From positions 27,232,995-27,296,994 of the forward strand of contig NC_044277.2 in the NCBI RefSeq assembly GCF_004027225.2: DNA of 64,000 bases, read 5' to 3'. The notes under the pieces are model-generated. The model ran no database searches. It worked only from the letters and a program-made list of their open reading frames with translations, and was not told the origin of the DNA. Below, piece by piece: positions 28,201-43,624 of the stretch. Origin of the DNA: Strigops habroptila (Eukaryota; Chordata; Aves; Psittaciformes; Psittacidae). Position 1 is the stretch's first letter, and each line of letters opens with the position of its first letter. Made by a program: the position numbers and the translations under genes.

Positions 28201-29992
28201 ACATCAATGTAACTGCTTTCTTCATCTCTGTGTACTGTAAAGGAGAAAGGAGAAAGACTAAGCCATAAAGCTTTTGCTTGTCCTTCTGAAATGGAAATAT
28301 TCCATTCTTTGACTATGATTTGAGTCTTCTCCATGGTTTGTACAATAGATAGTATACAATGCAGCTGATCACATTCATTATCACTAGACTCTCTAACTCC
28401 AGAAGATCTCTGCCACTGACTGACAACCAAGATATTTCACAAGAAAGCTTTTCCAGAAGAATGTTATACGGAGATCTCACTAGGGATTACAAAATCCAGC
28501 AGAGTATCCCCATGTTGTCAATAAACTTTGACCTAAGAATTATTATCCAGACTACACAGAGGACACCTTAACTAGGGAAACCTAATTCAGTGTTTTTTCA
28601 CTATTAACTCCTGGCAGTTGCATTGTAGCAGGTCTCTTAATAAACCCTCTTATTAAATGCTTCATGTAGTTTGTGATAGTACTCTGGTATATATTTACCT
28701 TATTTTATACCACCTGTCTTCTAAGATTTTTTAATTTTGCAGAAAAAATAATACAAAAAAACCCAAAAATCCCAAAAAACAACTTACAGAATTACATTTA
28801 AAAATAGTTTCTAGTCTGGCTTCTGAAGTGAACTTCTAAGTTCCCCTGACTACAGACAGATATGATCAGAGAAGTTTTTTGTTTGATTGTAAAATGTCCA
28901 TGGAGATATACACAGTGAATGTAACAAGAAGGTGAGGCCACAATGGTGTTATTTTAGTGAATCAACTTGGGGTGCTAAGTGGATATCAGGGAAAAATCTG
29001 GTTAAAAGTCATTGTAAAAATCTTTTTTACATGGAAATCTTTTTTCAATTTCTACTGCAGAAGAAATAATATATCTCTGGTAACACTTGTTGAAAAGTTG
29101 TTGCCATGAAACTACACAGGCCAAGAACAAAAAAATCTCTGCGGCTTGGCTTACAGAGCTATACAAGGAAACAGAATGCACAAGGCACAATTTTACCCTC
29201 TGTACTGCCTGTTCCTGTAAGAGGTTGCAGCCCACATGCAAAAGGGGCTTGTCAGAAATGTTCCTTCAAGTCCTGTTCAAAAGGAGCAAGAGGATAGCAG
29301 GCCCTTGACTGCAATCATCCCTATTTACCCAGGGCTAGGTTAAAGTAACTACTATACATTGGCAGGAGAAAAACTGGAGAAAAACTCCCCAGATAGTTCA
29401 GTAATACTGGGATTTGGGAAAGGTCTTGTCTGTAACCATGTCCATAAACTACATGCTGCTCCCAGAGGTGAGTACAGTGGGTTCGGGAGTAACAGATTTG
29501 GAAAGAAAAGTGGATGTTAATCTGGTACTGTGGCATAGAAGGGGCTGTGCAAGCAATAGGGAAGGGGCCTGGTATTGGGGGAGCAGCTCAACAGGAAAGG
29601 CTGAAGATGGGTCTGCACAGAGGCTGGAAAGTGAATGTACTCCAAGGTGGATATTGTTAGGCTATACCTGGTGCCCTTGGTTTATCCTGTTGGGCAGTCT
29701 GCCAACTTCCTACAGTTTAGGCATAGACTACAGGTTGGTTTACTGCTCTGCCTTGAAGCTAAACTTTCTGGCCATTGGAAACACTTATTTAATAGAGTGT
29801 GCTTGGCTGCTTGGTCAGATAGTGGGAGAGTTCATCTGGTTTAGACAGTTTGCCTTGAGGTTGTTCACACAGTGGGGGGGGTGATTAGAGAAGATAGCCA
29901 TCATGTGAATTCGCCTTCTCCTCTACTTCTCAGTGAGCTATCTCCGGATTAGAGGTGTTCCTCAAGAAACTAACAGTAGAAGTGGATTTATT

Positions 29993-30018
29993 AAAAAAAA
30001 AAAAAAAAGAAAAAAAAA
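29993..30018 (+). repeat. Interrupted poly-A tract
   Basis: About 16 A, one G, then 8 A after GGATTTATT; no retrotransposon body identified upstream. Confidence 0.85.
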
Positions 30019-33000
30019 GTACTTTATTTGGTCTTTTTCTGAAAACTAAACCTTTGGTTTTGTTATGGAAATCTTTATTAATTCCTTGTCCTAAACATAT
30101 GTGCATCTCTTGGGGATACTTGTTCCCTTTCCCCACATCAGACTGTGAACTTTCTTTAACCCAGCCCTTCCCATTCACGAAAATGCCTCTGTGAGCTGAG
30201 TTATAACGCAGTTGACCTTTCTGCCTCCAAATCCCTCATTCATATGCAATTCTTCCAAGATATCTGCATGACACAGGCTATCATTATGGGTTAATATAAA
30301 GAGCAGTTAGATTTGACTACCTAGCAAGGATGCCTATGTTTTAAAAGCCCTCAGCATCTGAAATGTATTTTAGCATGTATAAAATAGGACATTGCCGTTG
30401 CCTCTCCCAGTGACTAGGCATACCGAGAACTGGAATGGCAGGCAGCCATCCTCACCTTTGGTTAGGTGAAAACTTTGGGGTGAAGATACATGCAGGATTG
30501 TGACAAATATTCCTCCTAAAGAAGCAAGCTTTAAAAAAGAAAGTAGGCAAAGCATCCCACTCCCTTCATAATTGTGTACTGTAAACTTTGTCCTTTGGCA
30601 CAATAAAGAAACCCAAGAGACCATAATAATTTTTAGTTTCCTTGCAGTCTCCCCATATAGAGAGCTATGGACACAGTGCTACACTGTCTTCTGAGCAGGA
30701 GACACATCTTGCAGTTTTCTGTGGCGCCAAGCTTAATGGACTTCTAACACTGTCAGCTGCTTTTGGAAAGATTTTTGGGAAGGGCTTTTTTTCCTTCATT
30801 GCCATAGACCCTAAATAAACATTTACGTCTAAAAAAAGCTTCTCAAAATGGCTGTATTTTGTGAGTATAATGCACTTGCTTTGCACATACATAAATAATA
30901 GCAAAGATGCAAAACAAGGGAAGAAGTTACTCAAACACCTTTTATTTTGAGTAATATCAAAATTGCTGCTACCAGCTGCCATGCAGCATGCAGGTTCCCT
31001 ACACCTTGCAAAGAAAAAATATGGCATAAGATAGGCCATCAGATAGCCTTTTGGCACCTGATGTTTGATGCCACCATATGTCAGTCTCACATGCTGAGAC
31101 TTGTTTCCTTCATCTAATATTACCTTTTTTTCCCACTGCTGCTTTTGTAGAAGTCGAGAGAGATCTTAGTGCAGTGGGTGCTTGCACTTGTTCTGCCAGG
31201 CTCTGTTTGCTGCAGTAGCATCATTAATACATCTCATTCAATAGCCAAGGTCAAACCATCAAATAAGATCTCCTGTATGTGGTTCTCTGTGGGTAGCTAA
31301 GTAAATGAAGATTTCCATAAATATTTGATGCCTTCTGAGAGATGAGAAGTAGCTTGCTTTGTTCTTAGAGAAGGTCCTAGGCTAGCACCAATTTTTAAGG
31401 AAACAGACAGTCAATAAGACATGTTGAAAGGCAATTGTCTTGAATCCTGATGCTACAGCACTGGCAGACCTTCATTTAATGGCAGTGTTATTGTTCATAT
31501 GCTTTGTAGTTCCTGATTAATGAAATAATCTTATTCTGACATGAGCATTTCTCTTTGTCTGCAGAGGCAAGGTTTCCACCCCTGTGCCATTTTCTACGCA
31601 TGCTCTTGCATGGCTGAGCATCAGCTCCTATTAGCCCTCATGTCATTAATGAGTAATACCTGCAAAGAGTGGCAAACCTTTCTCCAACTAAAACTCCCTG
31701 CAAAGACATGTCTATGGTGTGCCATCCCCTTTCTATCCTCATGGGCCCCAATGGGTGCAATCAATTATTCAGGAAATCCCTTGCCTTGAGGGAATTCTCA
31801 GATAATAAAGACCCGGCAAAATCATCTCTCTGGACCTCCCAGTCACAGGTTTGTCCCTGAGTAGGAGCCACTGTAGCTGTGCCTGAAGTGTGATTTGATT
31901 GTGCCTGGAGTCTTGCCACATATTAAGGTCTCTGGTCGCTATGTTTCCCAGAGGGATTCATTGTTGGGTGACAAAATCTGGGGCCCTTTGGGAATGTATG
32001 TGCTGAGTCAGCCATGTGCCAAGGGAGAAAAAAGCAGTATACAGTCTTCTCCCCCAGACTGCTTTGTCCTGTCTCACAGATCAAATATCACAGATCAGTG
32101 AGTTTTGACCATGCCAAAATATAGCTCTAGTACAGGATCCAGACTAGAGATTAGTTTAGTTTGTATTGTGTGATCAGTTGTGAAACAGAGCTCTGGCATC
32201 TTCTTCTGTTCTGCCTGATAGCAGTGGCAAGGGATGGCCCATACTGTGTGTATGAGAAGCTCGGGTAGCATTAGACTCCACAAGGCAAACTACTTCCCTT
32301 TCACCCTTCCCAGCACCCAGAGATAATGGTTGTAGAGGGTCTGTTCACTGGCAGATTACCGCAGGATAAATGACCCAGCTGTCCTTAGGATGCAGATGTT
32401 TTGAATTTCAAAACGGGACAAAAGATGCTAATTTGATTGAGTGTGAGGCTGACCTTTGTAGAGAATGCCTAACGCAGATAACAGGCTTTCCAAGGTCAAT
32501 AAAAAGCATAATTAAATCTCCAGACTTGGAGTACAGGGACCCCAAAAGTGTAATTCATGATGTAATACATATGACAAGACATATGACAAGATTTCAAAAT
32601 ATTTGAAGCATATTTATATGAATGCCCAATACATTAGGAATTTAAAAACAAATATAATGACCGACACCAAAAAAGCTTGCAGTTACTTAACACCCTTTCT
32701 GTTTGTTTGTGCCGAAATCTGTAATGTTGTTCATTTTATTACATAATTATTCAATTTCTAGAAGTAGACATTTTTGTGCTGATTTATGTAACACTTACTT
32801 ACAATTCTGTGTTGAGCTACTGTAGACAGGACAGGTATGTATATCTTCTTTTATGTGCTAAGTCAGAGAAGAAAAGTTGCGCTATCACAAAATGTAGGTG
32901 TCTACTAATTGTCATTTAGGCAAATGAATATAGTTCTAAGAACATTATTCTCTTGAGAATTGCAATAGCAGCTCTGTTTCTTTCTGAGTGTAAGTACAAA

Positions 33001-33680
33001 TTCCTGTCAATAAAACAGCACAGTTCTCTCTCATTCCTGTGGCTGGCAGAAGTTTTCTGTTCCAATGAACCATGGAGTTCGTGTCTCAGTTCCCACTGCA
33101 GTGTATCTCATATTAGCTTCAGAAAATACTGCATGCCTGAACCTCCATCTGGCAAAACCAAAATGAAATATTAGCATAATCAAGCAAATAAGTACTTCCA
33201 GAACATTATAATGGATAAATGTAAATTACCAGTAAATTCACGGTAAGCCACCGAGTGATACTTTTGTTTATAATTGAACCAAAATGGCTCCAAACATTTT
33301 ATATTAATTTATTCATTTTGTCCGCAATCAGAAAATCGATTTTTCTTGAATTATCTAAAGAACATCCTTTTTTTTCCTGCTCTGAAAATAGGTGGAAGCA
33401 TTACGATCTTCAAAAAGTTTATTTCCTGGACTGATAAAAACCACCATACATTTAGGCCCTATGTAACAGTCTATCTTTTGAAATTTTACTTTACTTTGTA
33501 CTGCTAGACTTTACTACTGTGAGTAAAGTTGCTATATCTTGAGATACTGCCAGTCAGGTCTCAGCCTTACGGTTGTGGTTTGTAGTTTTCTAGTTCCAAC
33601 AGTCACTCTCATCACTGCTGTGTATGAAAGATAAACAGAGAGAAATACAGGCAAATACAGGCTGATTGACCTTGTATTAC

Positions 33681-33707
33681 TTGTTTGTTTGTTTGTTTGT
33701 TTGTTTT
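33681..33707. repeat. (TTTG)n microsatellite
   Basis: Six to seven uninterrupted TTTG units. Confidence 0.95.
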
Positions 33708-35318
33708 CTGTAGCAAAATCAAGAAAATCCTTTACAATGTACCTAAGATTCTTAGTGATTTCTGCACTGATACTTTTCTGAAAATTGCCACTCAACTTCA
33801 GGTCTTGCAGACTGAGTGAACTGAAGTTGTTTCACAGCCTCCATGGTGTGTAGGTTGCAAAAAAACTGTCTGCAAAAAGGAGGCTGAATCACCAGCAATA
33901 CCAGGCAGCTTGCAACAGACCTTTAGAAACGAGAGACGTCTTGTACCATTTGCCAAACAGTGGGGAAAGTGTGAAGATGACTAGGATGATTCAAAGCCCT
34001 TTTAAAAGCCCTTGCATGCCTCATCATGCTACAGAGAGTAATTTACTCCCACCACATCTTTTTGCTACATTCAAATGAAAACCTGGAAACTGGTGTTAAG
34101 TCAGTGTAGTACTAGTGGAAGGTACTAGACCTAATCTTGGAAAGCTTCACTCCCCATGAAGTCTTAATTGGATTCTAGGGGGAAAATGTATTCTAAGAAA
34201 TTGATTTTATGTTCACCTCAAGAAAGCAGGAGCTAAGCCTTTCTCCATGTCCACGCAGGGTTAGGACACAAGTTCAGTGAAATCTTGATCAGAATCTCAG
34301 CCCCTGTCCCACCTCAGGAATTGTCACAATAGATCTGAATTAAGTTTGAATGTGATTATAGATCACAGTCTACAGTAAGACTGGAAAACAGAGAATAGAA
34401 AAAAACAGTAAGAAGAGAAAAATTATTTTCTATTGCCTGTTTGGGCAACAAACAATTTTTTTTCTCATCTTACTGGGTTTTTTTCCATTTTGATTGGATT
34501 TAAGCTAGTAACTTTCAGCAGGGACTACAATGCTCCATCGCTCATGACCAAACCCCAGCACGGCAGTTACTCCAGCCCATGCATTTTCTAAAAGATAAAG
34601 ACGAGTATGAAAAAAATGTAGTTACTTTTAATGATGAATTACCTATTTTGTTATCAGTTCAACACACTGGGCAATGTAATGCTATCTAGTTTTAGAACAG
34701 ATTTCCTACTGGAGTCAATGGTGACCTCTTAAAAACTGACAGCATATTAAGGTCCCTTGTAGTTTTATTCTTGATTTTGGGGTTGAACACCATTAAGTAC
34801 TGAGGAACTGCTAAAAGTTATTGCCCTGAGCTTTCAGAACACTGATAATGTTTTATCTTTATGGCCAAAAGGAATAACCTCAGGGTATAAAATTTCCTGT
34901 CGGTTACCTTGAGGAAGCAATGCAGTTACGGCCATTTGTTTTTCTTTCGTTGGTTTCTCTGTCACTGGTTTGCTACACTCAAGATTTTTTATTGTATAAC
35001 TGACATATTTAAACATTTCTATTTGTCGCTTTCTACTATATGTTATTCTTTTATTGCTTTCAGTGTGACGATGAAACCATGGCCTAGCCCATGGTAAGCC
35101 CAGGAACATTAAACTGAAAACTAAAAGAGATAAAATGGATAATATCCCTTGAAAGTTTATAAACTCCAAGCTTTCTTCAGTACATGTTTATAGATGAACA
35201 CAATATTTTAGCATAAGAAAATATTAGGGTTGACACTGTCATAGAGTCCTAATTAGAACAAGCCATTCAGTTTGAATAGATAAAATAGGAATGATTGAGT
35301 TTTCACTGGGCATTATTA

Positions 35319-35436
35319 TAGAATCATCGAATCATTGAATCATAGAATCATAGAATAGTTTGGGTTGGAAGGGACCTTAAGAGGTCATCTAGTCCAACTG
35401 CCTTGCAATAACCAGGAACATCTTCAACTAGATCAT
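35319..35436 (-). mobile_element. CR1 LINE 3'-end fragment
   Basis: Reverse complement of the CR1 3' end: four ATAGAATCAT-like tail repeats, then GTTTGGGTTGGAAGGGACC, GAGGTCATCTAGTCCAACTG and a short stretch of upstream CR1 sequence. Confidence 0.95.
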
Positions 35437-38400
35437 GAATCTGCTGAAAAAAACTTAAATTTTATAAAAAAAAAGGATAAGAAACACAACTTGTGGCACT
35501 TCATCTTCTATGAAATGAAACAAACAGCACATACATAGTGACAGAAGGCTAGCTGGTGCATGGTTACAGCTGCTGGTGTCCAGAGTGCATAGCAATTATC
35601 ACAGGCCATGGTTGCTTTTGTTCCAGGGTCTACCTTTATATGCTATAAATAATCATGAAGTCAACCATCATCTTCCACAGTGTCTGATTATGTGCCATAC
35701 AACAGATCAAGTGTTTCTTGTGCTTACACCATCAGAGTTACATTTGTCTCATTGTAATTTTGCCATCAGTGAATTTACCAGAGATTTTCTCTATCCAGAA
35801 CAACTAAGAACAAAATCTCAGGTAAAACTACTCCTGCCTTCCATCCCCTTGGGAAACAGGTTTGAACTGGCTGCAGAGGATCTTTTTTGTTTCTCTCTTT
35901 TTCTTGATGTTGTGGTTGTAGGAAGAGATTTAGCCAGGTGGTCTGTATGTAGGACTCACAGATGACCAGGGGAGGTAGGTGAAAACTGAAAAACCATTGA
36001 CAGGCAACACTGACAGCACAGCTCTTACCACAACACCAGCAGGAGCTGGAGCAGACATGAAGCCACAGTCATAAAACTGACTTTAAGATGAATGCATTTC
36101 CTGGACCACATTTTAAAACCTAGACTCCTGAAACACCACAAATGGCTCTCTGTGAAGGAATTCCGTGCACAAGCTCATGAGAAAAAGCCTAGATTTTGTG
36201 TGAAAAAACCCTTACAGAACTCATAACTGGGGGGAGAGCTAAATAAAGGACCTTTGATAGAGACATGAGAACAGAGGTAGACAGGCTTTAATTTGGCAGT
36301 AGCATTTTTATTTGGTGAAATTCCATCACTGCAAATCCCTGTTGTATGCCAGTTTTTGCTGCTAAATCTATTTTTATTAACATTGAAAATGCAAGTAATC
36401 TGGAGTAATCTGCCTGGTGTTTCACATACACACGCAATGTTTTCAGATTTGGTGAGAGAAAAATAATACTTGTCTGGAACATTCTCTTGCCTAGCTCCAT
36501 CCTGCAGTGATTAATTACAGTTGCATTTCAGTCCCTTGAAACAGAGGATTTATAATAGAAATACTGCACAGTGTGCCACTTTTGTCAACCCTGCATATCG
36601 AGACTGGGCTTGTTGTGGCAGGTTTCGCTTACATCTTAAAATGCCTTGAAAGAGCTGAAACTGTTGAGGATATTTTCAACCTTATAAGTTTGCAGAGATC
36701 TTGAGTCATAGTCTTCAGAAGGCTGGTGGTACATACAGCAGCACGCAGAAGAAATGCTCTGTGGTGCAAAGCTGCCTGTTTAAGCAGAGGCTGCATAAGT
36801 GGTAGTGCTACTGCCTGGATCTAACCCAGATTCCCTTGACTGCTTCAAAGGACCAAGAGCCCTCATTCTTTCAAGCATGTATCTATTGCTTTTGCAATCA
36901 GTAGCTCATTTCTGACTGCTGGGAAGTAAGAATAGTCTCATAGTTATTGTACGAGCGTTGGGTTTTATTTCTGATTGTACAGAGCATGACTTTGGAGATC
37001 ACTTTTATTTCTGTGTTTGCTTTTATTTCCCTCATTGTAAGATGCAGGTAATAGTTGGCTATTCAAAATGCTTTCATTTTATCCACACTGCTGTCCAAAG
37101 CACTAAAGAAACTCAGACAGGAGAACAGAAAAACAGCAAAACAGACAGGAGAATCATAATCTGCTAACCATGACAAAGGAGCAAGTTGCTGTCGCTCAGC
37201 TGCTCTGCTATAGGTTGCCTCTGTGTTGCTTTGTCAGTAGTTTTTGGTTTATTGTCACACAAAGTGTGACTGCTCTTTCCCAGTGCCCCAGTTATCCCAA
37301 GCTCTGTATTTTTCAGACAGGGAACATGAGATGGGAATCTGTACTGAGATTATGTAGTAGGTCCAGATCACTGTACTGGGGTCCAGAGGATGGAGGTGTT
37401 AGAGGCTGTGGGAGTTGGGAAAGCAAGGAATAGTTGTAGGAGAACTGAAGTAAGGTGCAGTGAGAAAAGTGTCAGTGGTCCCTGCTGAATTAATCCTACA
37501 CATAAATTTCAGTGACAGAAGGACCAAGGTATTGCGAAAGACCTGAGAAATGTGACAGTTATCTGCCTCCTGAACACCTCGCTTCCCTACTGGAACCTTT
37601 GCATGTCTTCTGCTTTATATATGCCTCAGCAATTTTTTCCTGGCAAATCAAAAGGAAGGTGCTGGAGAGTTTTCAGACTCCAAGAAAGAATGATACTGTG
37701 GTGGTGTCATTGCAGGTTGTGCATGTCAATAGAGTTTTCCCTTCATGATGCTTTGCAGTGCTGCAAACATTCACAAAATATTACTAGTTGGAAAATAGTA
37801 TATCTAAGAATCACCTCTTAAAAGAAAATTGTTATTTTTCCCTATCTAGAGAAAATACTATTGGCATTAAAAAGAATTAAAATGTCTTAATCTTCTTCTT
37901 ATATTTGGTTAGTTTCCTTTCTTTACATTTACTTGTATGTCTTTAGCACTCAGACCAATGTAGGTCAACATACTCTTATGGATTAGCAAATGTCATTTTG
38001 AATATACACTAATAACACTGGGGCTTCATGGAGGCATAAATGTCTGTCTGCCTACACTGCACTGCAGAAATAACAGGTGTAGTCAGTTTTCCTTTTTCTC
38101 TCATTATTTTCAAGCCTCTGCTTTCACGGTAGCATAAGTTTTAACAAAACACTCAATCTTCTTAGCTGGCAGAACAAGCAGACAACAGAGTTTGAAACTG
38201 GATGGAAGAAGTGCAATAACTTTTTCAGAAACCCATAATAAGCTAGATCAGAACATGTTCACAGAGCACGTACCTATTTCTGTCAATACCTGTTACCTTA
38301 TATTTAGGCTTTTAAAGTCATTCCTGAATCATTCATTAAATGCAGATTAGGCTTGCTGTCTTGCCTAATCAAGCTTGCAGGCGCTGAAATTCCTAAGAGT

Positions 38401-41400
38401 CTGGTGCCACTAGCTCTTCGGTCACTGTAATGACTAGGAGTGACAGCTGCCTATGACAGGCCTGTTTTTCACTTGGCTCCCTATTCCTTTTGGGCATTTA
38501 GCTTCATGTGAGTCCTTGAAACATTTTTTAACAAAGCTTTCTTTACAGCCCTAGTGGGAATCTCTAGTTCCTGTAAGCAACTATAAGCAAATATATGGTG
38601 TCTGAAATGCATGGTATTTTTTGTTGGAGCAGACATATAACCCAGTTTTTCCCTATTATTAGCATTGAACACTTCAAAAGGTACAGTTTAGATCAAAGTG
38701 CAAAGTGCTGAAGACAAAGATTAAGCAACTGCTAACTAAATACAAAATATTTTGTTTGGCTTGATGTGGATTATTTGTTTTGGGTGTTAATTGGTATACT
38801 GGTTTTCTATTTCATATCCTCTCTGAGACAAATGGCCTCAGAAAGACAAAAATAAACACTTTTTCACAGGTTTATATTACTGAAAGCATAACACACTGAA
38901 GAAGGAAAGGGTTTTCTTTCTCATGAATTGGGGTTGACATTTATCAAGCAGCCAGATATATTGCAGTATGATGCCCAGGATCTAACAAAACATTGTTCAT
39001 ATATTTTGTTACTGTGATACAATTTTATTAAACACAGAATGGTGGTTGCATGACAGACCAGGTCATTATTACACTGACATAATAATTTTTCAAAATGAAA
39101 ATCATCTTAATATTACACAAGCTTGGGCTTTTTTCCTGTTTGTTGTTTTTCTTTCTGAAAAGCAAAGATAATTTTATAGTCCCCTCTCTTCCTGTAACAT
39201 GGATAGCTGCTCATTGCTTGCAAAATCCTTTGAGAAATAAGAAGGGATTTTCACATGGGAATGATTTGACATTTCTATTTACCTAGAGACTTTACAAGGA
39301 TTAGAGAAATAGATGAAATAGAATTTCAGAGAAATTAAGAGCTGGATCCAGCAAATCATGTAAGAGCATGGTCAGCTTTCTAGACACGAGCAGTCCCACT
39401 AGCCCAGCTCACTCTCATTCAGACAGAAGCAATCTCTGGAGAAAGAGATTTCAGCAAGGCTACATTTACCCCGTTACCTGCTAGACTGTGAGCTTGTGAG
39501 ATATTTGGCAAGTCAAGGTCCTAGTTTGGAAGTTAAGACTATGCAGAGGTCATTTGTTATACAGTGCTTCGTTGGTGACCTCTCTATTGACTCTGTAGGA
39601 TACTCTGGCAGCCTTAAAAAGCAGGAGCTTGCACCATTCATGGTTTTCTTGTCCTTTAGCTACTACAGTGGCCACTACGCTGGAGTACAAAGCCTGAAAA
39701 TAGCCCTCCATGTATGTGCAATGTTAATGGAAGTAGTGATGTCCTTGCTTCACATTCACTTCTTTGGCTGTGAATTTGGAAACCCTGTGAAGCTGGAGTT
39801 AAAATGAAGAACATTTTCTCTAGCCACCTTTACCACAGGTGATTCCTCCATCCTATTCCCTTCTCAGTATTCCTCAGGATAAATCTCTAAACTGATATTC
39901 AAAGGAACAGGACATCTGACCTTTCAGGTATTCAAGCCTCCTAACTCGACTTCTCATGGAAAGAGTGGCCTTTCCTGTGCAGGGATTGTGGCAAACCAAG
40001 TGAACTTCGATTAATGGGCGGGGTTACTCATGTCAGTGATTTGTCACATCAGAGTTTCCATCATCAGGCCCTATTTTCTCATATTGTTTCCCTCACACCC
40101 TTGATGATGTGAGGAGTTCTTCTCCAGAGGGAGAGAACAATAGGAAATGCAGAGCAGCAGATGATATTTAAGAAGCGACAGCAGATGAATTTTACTCATT
40201 CTGGGATTACTGCATTTTATATCTGTAGGCTTTATCATTCATTGAGTGCTTGTTTAGGTCTCTAAATATCATTTAAAATACTTCAGTTTCAAAGCGCTGT
40301 CTGAGCATGATTTCCATTACTAGTCAGAAAGTATTTAAGACAGTCTGATGCACTTTACAGAGAGTAGGAGGAAATTATGTTTACCACCCTCTTTTAAGCT
40401 CATCTGCAAAATGCTGTCCTTTCAAACGTCTCCAAGAACAGATTCTGAGTTAGGATGGTATTTTATTTTTCAAGCCTTGTTTTTATTATTTTTTTTCCCC
40501 TGCAAAATGCTGCTGTTGTTTTCTTTAATATTTCTATCTTCCTTCACAGGGCATGGTGATTAATCAGCAAAAAACCAAAAGACATGTTCAATGCAAGTAT
40601 ATAGGGGCCTTCTGGATTTGAATTTGATTCAAGGGGTGTATTATTTGAGACTATTATTTGAAAATAATGCAATTAGACCATTTATAGTGACTTTTGAAAG
40701 AAATACAAATAATAAAGTAGTGAAGAGACACGTCATCCAAATTATGACATCCTCTATCACCTGATGTGAGTACCATCCTATGAAATAGTCTCATGTTCCT
40801 GTATCAAGCTCGAGTCAGCTGGTTGAAGAGGAATTTAGGTAGAGGAAAGAGCAAGTTCTTCCCTGGCCTTTGAGTAACTCCAAAAAAGTATTCTGCTGCT
40901 ACACAGTTTTGCAAAACCAGGATCATTTGCTATCCTTCATCTTTTGCATTAGAAAGGGCCCCCCACTGTCTTTCTGTGCTTAGGTGCACTGGAGCATAGC
41001 CAGCTGTGGAGCAGAGAGGGAGAGAAGATCCTATCAGTCCTTACACAAGCCTGCTTTTCCCTGTTTGATCTTGGGGCTTCCAGGACAGGAGGTGGCCAGT
41101 ACTTTGCAGAAAATGTTCCAGGTCCTTGAATACTAAGTGATGTTACAAGGCTCAGGAAAAATATATAGTTATTATCCACCTGTCTGCTCTAATCACTTGT
41201 TTATTGCATATTGTCTTAATGCATTTCTTCTCTGTTTCAGGGCATGGGTTCGAAAGAGTAGTGACTGCCTCTTGTCATACATAAATACAATGCCTCATGA
41301 CATCCAAGATTATAAAAAACAGGGCTTATAGATTGCCTTTTTCAAAATGTCCTGAGGATATCGTTTTATTGTTTAATATGCTGCAGTGCATTGACATCCC

Positions 41401-43624
41401 CACTGGATAAAACTGCCTCCATTCTGGGAGGAGCTACATCGTGTTAGCACCCAGCCCTATCGAGCATCTGGAGTGATCAGCTCAGGCAACATAACTATGT
41501 TGCTCTGAGCTCTGAACTACAGTGGACTTCCTGAAAGGCCCAATGTTGGATGAACAGGAGAGCTTGGAGAACCACTACACTGTAATCCACACTAGGCTGG
41601 GGACATACAAGAACGGCTTTGGTTTGTGGCTTGGATATAAAAGTAGCAAGACTTGTGGTCTAAAATTAGTCAGGGATCCCTGAAAAGTTTTGTTGTTGTA
41701 CCTCTCTCTCTTTGGTATGGGGCCATAACGACTTTGAACACGTGCCCACTGCACCAACTTTAGGAAGTTGGTGGCTGGGGTTGGCATTGAGGCAGCACAG
41801 CCCCTTACCATCATACTGAAAGAGGAATGGGGACAGCAGTGCAGCATCCAGTTGCCAAATAGACATAAAATATGTCAAACACTCAGTGTAAGCAACTGTC
41901 ACCAGGTGCTACATGACTGTGTGAGAAGCTGTGGTTTGGAAGAGGAAGTGGCTGACGTTAGAGGGTCCATGGGCATTTTTCAGTAAAGCCACTGTCTGTA
42001 CTTTCATCACTGCTTGTTTCTATAATATGAGATCTGACACAGCTGTTGCTTGCAGGGCTTTTCTTCGAAGAGTTAGAAAATCCTAAATCTGTCATTTAGT
42101 GAGCGATACTCTTCTATAAACTATCTGGACTTCTATAAATATTGCTGACTCCATGTAGGGCATTATTATCTAATCTCCCAGGGAACATCTTTAATCACAG
42201 TCTACCCGCCCAAGTCAATCTAGGACACAACCAACCCTTAGAAATAGCAGTGGTGAAATCAGAAAATGTTCTAACACATGGAGTTGGCAGACAAGTGCGA
42301 GACAAGATCACAAACTGTGCAAAATGAACAGTTTGCAAGTAAATGTGCTTCTCTCTTTCCCCCATTGAAGTGCTGGCTGGGTATCCTATGATGACTTCAA
42401 ATTAACACACTAGCCTTTTTTCTTTTTTTTTTTTTTTCCCTTCTAAATAAATTTTCCTTTAATCAGAGCTGCCTACTTGACATTAACATAATTACTTGCA
42501 GTGGATCATCTTCAGTTCCATGACCAAAGTGGTCTTTTTTTTTCAGTATGAACTTCTATAGTTTTCCAGTTGAAACAGGTCAGAGTGTGATATTAGAATG
42601 GGTGTTATTTTAAGTCTGCTGTAGAACAATCACAAGACCTAATTATAACCTCTTCATATGGGTAAATAGTGAGGGAGAATAGAGGCCAGGAAGACAAAGT
42701 AGGTGGTTCTATCCACCTTTATCTTAACTGAACTCACCATTCAGAAAATGGATCATGAATGCCAGGGAAATTATCTTAATTTCTGGGTTGGCCTTAATAC
42801 GTATGTCTTCCTTGAAAAGGCTATCCATTGCACAAGAACATAACTGCAACATGTGAATTTGTGATAAGCTCACACACCATTTTATGCTGGAGAGGTTTTT
42901 TTTTGTGAGGATTTTTTGGTCCCTGCTAGACCACCCAGGTTAAGACATACAGCAGGCTGTTCCTGTACACCAGGTATATGACTCATAAACACCAGCTTGC
43001 ATTGTCTGGCTTAACAGAGAAGTACTTCATATTCATCAAAGGCAAACATGGCACTAGCAACATTCTGGGTAAACAGGCTCGCGCAAACAAGATGATAAAT
43101 ATATGGCTAATGTTGGTTGTCTTTACTGTTACTTATTATTTATGGAGCAGCCTTGAATTACAACAGAGTAAGAGATATGAAACTTTCTATTGCAGCAGTT
43201 GTTAGAACTTCACAGGTGTTTCCAGGATTTTACCCTAGCCAGTAGGCAGAAGTTCACATTCTCTGTCACATACCAGCCTGGATACTATTTAAGCTGTACA
43301 GGTACCAATGAGATTATCACTTCTCAGAAAGTCTTATCACCTACTAGTCAGGCTATCATAGTTGTCAGGATACAGGCTTTAGATCCGAAGATCTGAGGGT
43401 CTCATATTTTGTTTTTTAATTTTAGGAGTGCCAGAACATGTAATCGTTATGTAAAGAGCAGGGTTGCCACCTTTGAGAGCAAGTTCTGGCACATATACAC
43501 AATTCCAGGAAAAAGTTTACTGTTTTGACTGCTAACAAGCACTTCGCTTCAGCTTCAGCAAAAGCATGCTACTATTAATAAGCGGGTTATAAGCCCCCTT
43601 GGAGACTTATGCCACCTGTGCATG
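35437..43624. other. Intergenic; no gene recognised
   Basis: AT-rich, with a poly-T tract near 42421-42437. Open frames of up to 129 codons (for example plus strand 35576-35965 and 39496-39807) show no family resemblance. Nothing else recognised. Confidence 0.55.

Larger units (their letters stand above)
22781..35318. other. Intergenic; no gene recognised
   Basis: Contains a doubled 12-bp GTGGCCAC-containing repeat (25211-25234), an A-rich stretch (28741-28785), an interrupted poly-A (29993-30018) and a (TTTG)n microsatellite (33681-33707). Two slightly GC-richer stretches, about 23000-23560 and 29460-29880, hold open frames up to 156 codons, but no protein family was recognised in either. 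Confidence 0.55.

Noticed and set aside
29414-29884. 156-codon plus-strand open frame in a slightly GC-richer patch
   Set aside because: No family resemblance, no splice or promoter signals, and of chance length; ends in low-complexity G-rich sequence.
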